From Emticicia sp. C21 (GTDB lineage: Bacteria > Bacteroidota > Bacteroidia > Cytophagales > Spirosomataceae), in NCBI RefSeq assembly GCF_003418935.1, contig NZ_QVMT01000001.1:846063-910062 (forward strand): a DNA stretch of 64,000 bases, in the 5' to 3' direction. The notes below the pieces were generated by a model. The model was not told where the DNA came from. It saw only the letters and a list, made by a program, of their open reading frames with translations, and searched no databases. Positions 58,354 through 64,000 of this stretch are shown here, piece by piece (the first letter of the stretch is position 1; every line of letters begins with the position of its first letter). Made by a program: the position numbers and the translations under genes.

Positions 58354-60039
58354 ATGAAAAAGAAAATATATTCAATATTGGCACTTTCAGGCTTGTTGGT
58401 TCTGAACAGCTGTACAGACCTGAATGAGATAATTCTGGATGAAACCTTTGGCTCAAACCTTACTGATAAACAAGCGGTAGAGGGAATCATAGCACCGGTG
58501 TATGCCCGCCTTCCCGACATCTTTTTACACACTAACTATTTTGCCTTACAGGAGATTTCGACTGACGAAGCTATCCTACCATACCGCGGTGGTACCGATT
58601 GGGGTGATAATGGTATCTATCTGGCCATGCACGCCCATACACATGGCGCCAACGACCCGAATATCCGTAATACCTGGAACCTGATTCTACAAGGTATGTC
58701 AAGGTCTATTACGGCTATCAATACTCTGCCTACTATGAACGACCCGACAGCTAAAACATTCTTAGCTGAGGCCAGAGGCATGAGAGCCTATTACTCAATG
58801 CTTACGCTTGATTTGTTTGGTTTGGTTTTCGTTAAAAACGATGTGGGCGAAACCTCAAAAATCATCAGAGGCGAAGAGGCATTTGAGTATATTAAAAGTG
58901 AATTGCTGGCAGTTGAACCAAACCTTGAAACCAATGTAGGCCCAGGCCGCTTAACTAAAGGCGGCGTATGGTCTTTATTGGCTCGTTTGTATCTGAATGC
59001 AGCAGTGTATCGCGATAGATATGCAACGCAATTCAACTTTAAGCCTGAAGACATGGATAAAGTAATTGAGTATTGCGATAAAATCATTTCTTCAGGTCAG
59101 TATCAGTTATCAAGAGATTATTTCTCAATCTTCAATGATGATAATCATGATAACAAAGAGTTGATTTTTGCGGTAGACCAGAGAGCAGAGTTGAACGGCC
59201 ACAACCGTATGGCGTATTTCTCAATCTCAGGCGACCAGTTCCCATTGTACAACTTCCCTGCTGCCAATGGTACTGATGGCCCTGCCATTACCTCTGATTA
59301 TTATCGTACATGGGTAGCTGCTTATGGAGATCAGGATCCGAAGGTTGATCCACGTTTCTATAAACAAAATATATCTATCTATACTAATCCTGGTGACTCT
59401 TGTGTAGTCGGAACTGATTTTAATATTGATCGTGGTATCTTACGCGGCCAACAATATGGTTTAGTGAGAAAGAATGGTGTATTTGTGAAATGTTCGAATG
59501 GGAATTTCAAAGTTGCCAAATTGAATTACGATACCCGTAACAGATCAGATTTACCGGTTAACTTCTCAGAAAAAGTTGACTTTACCGTAGAAGGAAGTAA
59601 CTACAATACTGGTTACCGCGTTGAAAAATATCAGTTCAGCAAGAAATCGGCCAGTGGTAGAAACTTTGGTGATGCTGATATTGTAATCACTCGTCTGGCA
59701 GATATTTATCTGATGCGTGCAGAAGCTAAATTGCGTAAAAGCAACGATGCTGCTAGTGCATTGGCTGACGTAAACACCGTGAGAGCAGCAAGAAATATTA
59801 CTACGCCTCCTCCGGCTTTAGCAACTATGACATTAGATTTATTATTCCGTGAGCGTGGTTTCGAATTCTATTGGGAAATGGTTCGTCGTCCGGATATGAT
59901 TCGCTTCGGTAAATACGAAGGAACATGGACAGAGAAAACCAATAATGATCCTAAGAAAAGAATCTTCCCGATTCCGCAGACAGCTATAGATGGAGCCTCT
60001 AATATCCCGGGTTATTTAAAACAAAACGACGGATATTAA
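58354..60039 (+). CDS. SusD/RagB-family surface lipoprotein
   Basis: This 561-aa protein has a lipoprotein signal (SILALSGLLVLNSCTDLNE, Cys20). The SusD TPR-like scaffold has characteristic GVWSLLARLYLNAAVYRDR, ITRLADIYLMRAEAKLRKSN and a C-terminal RPDMIRFGKYEG / RIFPIPQTAIDG motif. It caps SusC and binds the substrate outside the cell. It is 12 bp after susC and followed by a terminator. Confidence 0.95.
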   Translation: MKKKIYSILALSGLLVLNSCTDLNEIILDETFGSNLTDKQAVEGIIAPVYARLPDIFLHTNYFALQEISTDEAILPYRGGTDWGDNGIYLAMHAHTHGANDPNIRNTWNLILQGMSRSITAINTLPTMNDPTAKTFLAEARGMRAYYSMLTLDLFGLVFVKNDVGETSKIIRGEEAFEYIKSELLAVEPNLETNVGPGRLTKGGVWSLLARLYLNAAVYRDRYATQFNFKPEDMDKVIEYCDKIISSGQYQLSRDYFSIFNDDNHDNKELIFAVDQRAELNGHNRMAYFSISGDQFPLYNFPAANGTDGPAITSDYYRTWVAAYGDQDPKVDPRFYKQNISIYTNPGDSCVVGTDFNIDRGILRGQQYGLVRKNGVFVKCSNGNFKVAKLNYDTRNRSDLPVNFSEKVDFTVEGSNYNTGYRVEKYQFSKKSASGRNFGDADIVITRLADIYLMRAEAKLRKSNDAASALADVNTVRAARNITTPPPALATMTLDLLFRERGFEFYWEMVRRPDMIRFGKYEGTWTEKTNNDPKKRIFPIPQTAIDGASNIPGYLKQNDGY

Positions 60040-60064
60040 TCGCTTACTTACCTATTCTTTACAC

Positions 60065-60098
60065 AGCCCTGTTTCCAGATGGAGACAGGGCTTTTTTG
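60065..60098 (+). terminator. Terminator of susC-susD
   Basis: AGCCCTGT (60065-60072) pairs with ACAGGGCT (60085-60092), followed by a T-run. Starts 26 bp after the susD stop. Confidence 0.88.
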
Positions 60099-60118
60099 TG
60101 TATGATCGTTTCACCATA

Positions 60119-60472
60119 TTACCCCACAACAAAATTGCTCTTATCTTTCAGATAAAACCCTATCCAGGTTAAAGCTATCAGTGCAAATGCAACAGGATTA
60201 ACACCTCCGCCAACTTCAACTGCGGCTGCACCACCCAAATAAGATAAAATAAGATAGAACCCGATTTTATAAGTCTTTGGTATCCAGAAAAGAATCACAA
60301 AAACGATCTCGGCTATACCAAAAATAGTAATATAAGGGCCATACCCCCCTTTAGTCATACCTGCTACCACTTGCTCACTCCCAATAATTTTCATGATACC
60401 ACTCATGACCAACATGAATGATGGAATTGCCATAAAGATAATGGCCAGAATTTTCTGTGTTTTACTTGACAT
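60119..60472 (-). CDS. DoxX-family membrane protein
   Basis: This 117-aa protein has four membrane helices (ILAIIFMAIPSFMLVMSGIM, IFGIAEIVFVILFWI, GFYLILSYLGGAAAVEV, FALIALTWIGFYL), the normal DoxX size. It is divergent from the HxlR regulator with a palindrome between them. HxlR-family regulators often control quinone or oxidative stress genes, and DoxX relatives are quinol-oxidase or redox-linked. The exact role is unknown. Confidence 0.8.
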   Translation of the reverse strand: MSSKTQKILAIIFMAIPSFMLVMSGIMKIIGSEQVVAGMTKGGYGPYITIFGIAEIVFVILFWIPKTYKIGFYLILSYLGGAAAVEVGGGVNPVAFALIALTWIGFYLKDKSNFVVG

Positions 60473-60556
60473 GTTTTTATATGTTTTAAGAATTTAGAAA
60501 TAAAGTCTATGGTAATACAATTAGCAGAAAAAATAAGTTTACGTTTGGAAGTTAAT

Positions 60557-60589
60557 TTCTTTTAGAAAGTAGTTTCCTTTAAGAAACTA
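60557..60589. promoter_or_regulatory. Inverted repeats in the doxX-hxlR gap
   Basis: TTTC-N5-GAAA at 60557-60569 and TAGTTTC-N6-GAAACTA at 60570-60589 are adjacent palindromes in the 295-bp divergent gap, likely operator half-sites for HxlR. The link to HxlR is inferred only from position. Confidence 0.5.
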
Positions 60590-60767
60590 TTTATTTAAGC
60601 AGAAGATTCAGAATAATTTGTTAAGGTGGTTACAGAGACGAAACCAGATATATGTCGGATAGTATCGTTTGCTAGAACTTTGTGAGTATATTTGTTAATC
60701 TTTCTATCGTATTGTGAAATTGAATAGGGGTAGACTGCCCTATGAGGTTTTGATGATTTAAAATATT

Positions 60768-61142
60768 ATGACAAAAAAAATTGCTGAAACTATAGAGACA
60801 GTAGAGCATAATCCTGCGCAATGTAGCCAACACATGATGGCCGTGCAGGATGCCATGGATATTCTGAGTGGTAAGTGGAAGATTATGATTATAGGCTCGT
60901 TGAGCTTTGGTAAAAAGCGTTTCATGGAATTGATCCGCGAGGTGAATGGTATTGGTGCAAAAATGCTCTCAAAAGAGCTAAAAGACCTGGAAGACAACGA
61001 ATTAGTAAAACGAACGGTCTACGACACTAAACCCGTAACGGTTGAATACGAACTAACCGAATACGGACATACCTTAAAAGAAGTAATAGGCTCTATCGCC
61101 CAATGGGGTTCTGAGCACCGGAAACGGATTTTTGGGAAGTGA
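60768..61142 (+). CDS. HxlR-family transcriptional regulator
   Basis: This 124-aa winged-helix protein has the HxlR signature (DAMDILSGKWKIMIIGSLSF, KRFMELIREVNGIGAKMLSK, YELTEYGHTLKEVI). The N-terminal Cys (QCSQH) is at the position of a redox-sensing Cys in YodB/HypR-type members, which suggests a redox or quinone signal. It is divergent from doxX and its 3' end overlaps the convergent P-loop gene by 50 bp. Confidence 0.88.
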   Translation: MTKKIAETIETVEHNPAQCSQHMMAVQDAMDILSGKWKIMIIGSLSFGKKRFMELIREVNGIGAKMLSKELKDLEDNELVKRTVYDTKPVTVEYELTEYGHTLKEVIGSIAQWGSEHRKRIFGK

Positions 61143-61662
61143 GGGTTTGCAAAATCACCCTCATTCTCTCCTCTACCGAATAATCCCCTCTAATCTCCAA
61201 AACAGAACAGGTCTGTCGAGATAGCCAGCTTTCATGCGCCCTTAAAGTCCTGCCTTGTGTAGTATTGTCATCATATCCCCTGGCCCATTCCATAAAATCA
61301 AGGTACTGCTTGTGCCTGACAGGGTCAGAAAATATAACATCACCATAGCGTTCCAACTCACGTTTTCTCAGCCGCTCCATTCTTATTTCATGTGGAATGT
61401 ATAAGAATACAATCAGGTCGAAATGTAATTCCAAATCCCATTTTAACAATGAGCCACCGATTACCCAACTATCATATTGACTAATATCAGCCATGAGCAT
61501 CTCATTCCTTAAAGCAGGATTTCGTCTGGTAGTAAAAGGGGGATTTGCTTTTTCCCAGAAGTATTCGTCACTATCGAAATAAGGGATTTGAAGGTGATTA
61601 GCAAGTACCTGTCCTAAAGTTGTGACACCGCTGCAGGATGCGCCGAGAATATGCAGTTTCAT
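61093..61662 (-). CDS. P-loop kinase-like protein (FlaR/adenylate-kinase-like)
   Basis: This 189-aa protein has an N-terminal nucleotide-binding loop GASCSGVTTLG (residues 7-17), where the invariant Lys of Walker A is Val, followed by the DSDEYFW motif. The remainder has a Lid-like ERLRKRELERYGDVIFSDPV and YLDFMEWARGYDDN. It matches P-loop proteins often annotated as adenylate or shikimate kinase-like, whose Walker A is commonly GSGTTT rather than GSGKST. Its last 16 codons run antisense over the hxlR 3' end. Substrate unknown. Confidence 0.75.
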   Translation of the reverse strand: MKLHILGASCSGVTTLGQVLANHLQIPYFDSDEYFWEKANPPFTTRRNPALRNEMLMADISQYDSWVIGGSLLKWDLELHFDLIVFLYIPHEIRMERLRKRELERYGDVIFSDPVRHKQYLDFMEWARGYDDNTTQGRTLRAHESWLSRQTCSVLEIRGDYSVEERMRVILQTLTSQKSVSGAQNPIGR

Positions 61663-61734
61663 CAGTTAAGTTATGTGTTCAGGACACTAATATACATTAC
61701 AACAAGGGTTGAAGGAAATTAGCTTTAAAGGTTA

Positions 61735-61907
61735 AATATATCGTTCCTACAGGACTTAAGCATGACCTTAACTATTTTTACTACCAATATATTATCCCTA
61801 CGGGATATTTTACACAGTATTTTAGAGGTTTAGTCCCGTAGGGACGATATATGGGTAGTAAATTTAATAGTATCAAAATTCAATATCCCGTAGGGATAAT
61901 ATATTAT
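61735..61907. repeat. Family A palindromic element, copy A3 (nested)
   Basis: Four cores follow one another: TTCCTACAGGAC (u1, ~61744), TATCCCTACGGGATA (u2, ~61793), GTCCCGTAGGGAC (u3, ~61833) and ATCCCGTAGGGAT (u4, ~61884). Pairs u1-u4 (outer) and u2-u3 (inner) are complementary, the inner pair extending through ACTACC / GGTAGT. The same nesting is seen in A2. Together with A1 it defines the family. It fills the convergent-upstream gap 61663-62087 before ffh, with no gene. Confidence 0.88.
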
Positions 61908-62087
61908 ATCAAAGATAATAGTTTAAGGCAATTAATCTCTTAATTAATATAAATTCAATTTTGAACCAAACCACTAAAAAAACTATTACGCTTTTATTGC
62001 TAAAATCTTAACTTTGCAGATTATTATGCATTCTGTTCCTTTTGCATCCGATGTTTCGCAAAGGAATACTTATTAACAATCCGAAAG

Positions 62088-63404
62088 ATGTTTGAAAATT
62101 TAAGCGATAAACTCAATAAAGCCGTTAAAACCCTGAAGGGGCAAGGTAGAATTTCTGATATTAACATTGCTGCTACGATAAAAGAAGTGCGCCGAGCCTT
62201 AATGGATGCCGACGTAAACTATAAAGTTGCCAAAGATGTAACCGACCGTGTAAGAGAAAAAGCTATCGACCGCAAGGTGATGATTGCCGTAGAACCAGGT
62301 CAGTTATTTGTTAAAATCATTCAGGAAGAGTTAACGGAGCTAATGGGTGGACAAGCCCAGAGCGCCAACCTGAAAGGCTCTCCTGCCATTGTTCTCATTG
62401 CAGGTTTGCAGGGTTCGGGTAAAACTACTTTCTCAGGCAAATTTGCCAATTACCTGAAAAAACAAGGGCGTCAGATACTATTAGTAGCCTGTGATATTTA
62501 CCGCCCTGCGGCGATTACTCAGCTACAAGTATTAGGCGAGCAGATTGGTGTAGAAGTATATGCCGAGCCCGAAAGTAAAGATGCCGTTTCAATTGCCAAA
62601 AATGCTGTTGCGTATGGTAAAAGCAAAGGGAAAAATATAGTCATCATAGATACAGCCGGACGTTTGGCTGTGGACGAAGTGATGATGCAAGAAGTAGAAA
62701 ACATCAAAAAAGCCATAACTCCAAGTGAAATCCTGTTTGTGGTTGACTCCATGACTGGTCAGGATGCGGTGAATACGGCCAAAACTTTCAACGATCGTCT
62801 GGATTTTGATGGGGTAGTATTAACCAAACTCGATGGTGATGCCCGTGGTGGTGCGGCGCTTTCTATCAAAACTGTAGTAAATAAACCAATCAAGTTTATT
62901 TCGACAGGTGAAAAGATGGAAGCGTTGGATGTATTCTACCCTGATCGTATGGCGAGCCGTATCTTAGGTATGGGTGACGTAATCTCGTTAGTAGAACGTG
63001 CACAACAGGCCTTTGATGAAGACGAAGCCAAACGTCTGAACAAGAAAATGCGTGAGAACAAGTTCGACCTGAACGATTTTCTGACGCAATTAGAACAAAT
63101 CAAGAAAATGGGTAATATCAAAGATTTGATGGGGATGATTCCGGGTGTTGGGTCTCAGATCAAAGACCTCGATATCAGCAATGATTCATTCAAACCAATT
63201 GAAGCCATTATTCGCTCTATGACTCCAAAAGAGCGTGAAAAACCGGATATTATCGATGGTAGTCGCAAGAAAAGAATTGCTACTGGTAGTGGTACTCAGA
63301 TTTTGCAGGTAAACAACCTACTGAAACAATTTGACCAGATGCGTTCCATGATGAAGAAAGTGAATCAGATGCAAACGGGTGGTAAATTGAAAGGATTTAA
63401 ATAA
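62088..63404 (+). CDS. ffh: Signal recognition particle protein Ffh
   Basis: This 438-aa SRP GTPase binds signal peptides and 4.5S/SRP RNA during co-translational export. It has the N domain, the G domain (Walker A GLQGSGKTT at 106-113, DTAGR, TKLDGDARGG) and a C-terminal M domain with methionine-rich helices (MRSMMKKVNQMQTGGK). A TAACTTTG box at 62009-62016 is a possible -7 element. Length is normal. It ends in a strong hairpin before a convergent OmpA-family gene. Confidence 0.97.
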   Translation: MFENLSDKLNKAVKTLKGQGRISDINIAATIKEVRRALMDADVNYKVAKDVTDRVREKAIDRKVMIAVEPGQLFVKIIQEELTELMGGQAQSANLKGSPAIVLIAGLQGSGKTTFSGKFANYLKKQGRQILLVACDIYRPAAITQLQVLGEQIGVEVYAEPESKDAVSIAKNAVAYGKSKGKNIVIIDTAGRLAVDEVMMQEVENIKKAITPSEILFVVDSMTGQDAVNTAKTFNDRLDFDGVVLTKLDGDARGGAALSIKTVVNKPIKFISTGEKMEALDVFYPDRMASRILGMGDVISLVERAQQAFDEDEAKRLNKKMRENKFDLNDFLTQLEQIKKMGNIKDLMGMIPGVGSQIKDLDISNDSFKPIEAIIRSMTPKEREKPDIIDGSRKKRIATGSGTQILQVNNLLKQFDQMRSMMKKVNQMQTGGKLKGFK

Positions 63405-63416
63405 TTGGTTAAATAA

Positions 63417-63458
63417 CATAAAAAAATACCTCGTCAGCCGACGAGGTATTTTTTTATG
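63417..63458. terminator. Bidirectional terminator between ffh and the OmpA-family gene
   Basis: A 19-bp stem (63417-63435 and 63440-63458) with loop AGCC carries A- and T-runs on both sides and lies between convergent stop codons. Confidence 0.95.
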
Positions 63459-63478
63459 TTGGAATTATGATACTTATC

Positions 63479-64000
63479 TTATTTCGTTACAATTTTTATA
63501 TCGGCTTTATCTCCACTACCCTGAATCCCAATAGCATCAATACGTGTATCGGTGATTCCTGCTACCAATAATCTTTTCTTGATAGCAAAAGATCTTTTGG
63601 TTGCCATCACTTTATTATCAAGACCAACGGCATCAGTCGAGTGTGCCTGGATTCTGATTTGCATTTTAGGATATTTCTTCAACAATTCAGCCAATTCGTT
63701 GATTGATGTTGCTGATTTATCATCTAATGCCTGAGAACCTTTTACGAAAGAAACATCCTTTAACGTAAATATTTGTCCCACAGGTTTAGTTTTATCAGTC
63801 AGGTATGGTTCTATCTCCTGAGTCAAAGATCCGGCACCCGTCGATGCACCAGCAGTTGATGCTGGCGTGGTAGCCACTGGCGTTGCTGCTTTAGCGCTAT
63901 CTTTCAAAGCTACAGAGTCAACGGTCGCTGTTGCTGAATTATCCGGGCTGACAGTGGTTGAATCAATAACGGTGGTTTCTTCCTGAGTTGCAGCAGCCTG
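63479..64000 (-). CDS. OmpA-family envelope protein (N-terminus outside window)
   Basis: The frame is open to the window edge, with 173 visible residues. A low-complexity Ala/Thr/Ser linker (TTVIDSTTVSPDNSATAT, TPVATTPASTAGASTGAGS) precedes an OmpA-like peptidoglycan-binding domain (FVKGSQALDDKSATSINELA, MQIRIQAHSTDAVGLDNKVM, SFAIKKRLLVAGITDTRIDA, GSGDKADIKI). The TTG at 63905-63907 is an internal codon and not the start. It probably anchors the outer membrane to peptidoglycan. Confidence 0.85.
   Translation of the reverse strand, partial: QAAATQEETTVIDSTTVSPDNSATATVDSVALKDSAKAATPVATTPASTAGASTGAGSLTQEIEPYLTDKTKPVGQIFTLKDVSFVKGSQALDDKSATSINELAELLKKYPKMQIRIQAHSTDAVGLDNKVMATKRSFAIKKRLLVAGITDTRIDAIGIQGSGDKADIKIVTK

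Noticed and set aside
55288-60039. Calling susC-susD a polysaccharide utilisation locus
   Set aside because: No glycoside hydrolase, lyase or sensor is adjacent. The GH2 gene is 48 kb away and not linked.
63905-63907. TTG as the start of the OmpA-family gene
   Set aside because: The frame continues open upstream to the window edge with the same Ala/Thr-rich linker, so the true start is outside.

Overview
The window is a stretch of an AT-rich Bacteroidota chromosome, most likely from the order Cytophagales. The evidence is a SusC/SusD pair, many secreted proteins with short Sec signals ending in AQ or GQ, abundant lipoproteins, TTG-N19/20-TAnnTTTG promoters, very few Shine-Dalgarno sequences and a RprY/RprX-like two-component pair. 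No phage, insertion sequence, transposase, CRISPR array or rRNA operon was found. Most of it is ordinary chromosomal backbone, in short operons separated by palindromic DNA.

Layout. 1-4.2 kb: a truncated ThuA/PKD secreted protein, miaA directly abutting a Hef/VSR-like gene, and a TPR-like secreted protein. 4.2-8.2 kb: a GH2 glycosidase, then a 1-kb repeat-rich gap. 8.2-16.8 kb: a TonB-dependent receptor, a MaoC-type hydratase, a 58-aa histone H1-like protein, an alpha-oxoamine synthase, a biotin carboxylase and two tandem MORN/TonB-C paralogues. 16.8-19.4 kb: tRNA-Ser and tRNA-Pro with clear promoters, a broken second copy of the tRNA-Pro 3' end, and small unrecognised genes including an AT-rich overlapping pair. 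19.4-26 kb: a two-component system, a sodium/solute symporter, lipoprotein MsrA and two secreted proteins. 26-30 kb: a LytS/LytTR pair, a short Ppx/GppA and a zinc nuclease/phospholipase-like protein. 30-35 kb: a putative lysine-catabolic pair (saccharopine-dehydrogenase-family enzyme plus HglS-type DUF1338) and an IorA/IorB-like molybdenum hydroxylase. 35-38 kb: mlaE-mlaF-mlaD lipid transport operon. 38-45 kb: unrecognised secreted proteins and aspS. 45-54 kb: a LysR regulator divergent from a GNAT/PLP-decarboxylase pair, then trmN6, a GT2 glycosyltransferase, an M28 peptidase and PBP1A. 55-60 kb: susC-susD behind a tandem LacI-like operator. 60-64 kb: doxX/hxlR, a P-loop kinase-like gene, ffh and a truncated OmpA-family protein.

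The most distinctive content is between the genes. Three families of dispersed palindromic elements recur: A (core TCCCGTAGGGA, nested arms; 4.3, 29.9 and 61.8 kb), B (core CCGGACTTAAGTCCGG with flanking hairpins; 32.4, 42.3, 42.5 and 51.7 kb) and C (tetranucleotide-periodic GAGTGATT/AATCACTC hairpins placed just before start codons; 36.3 and 40.6 kb). Arms differ between copies but stay complementary, so structure appears to be conserved. At three sites a short GC-rich block interrupts an otherwise conserved sequence: the centre of an A element, the centre of a B element, and a duplicated tRNA-Pro T-arm. Two of these blocks share the 11-mer GCGGCGGCCGC. No gene in the window explains them, and they are the best candidate here for something undescribed.
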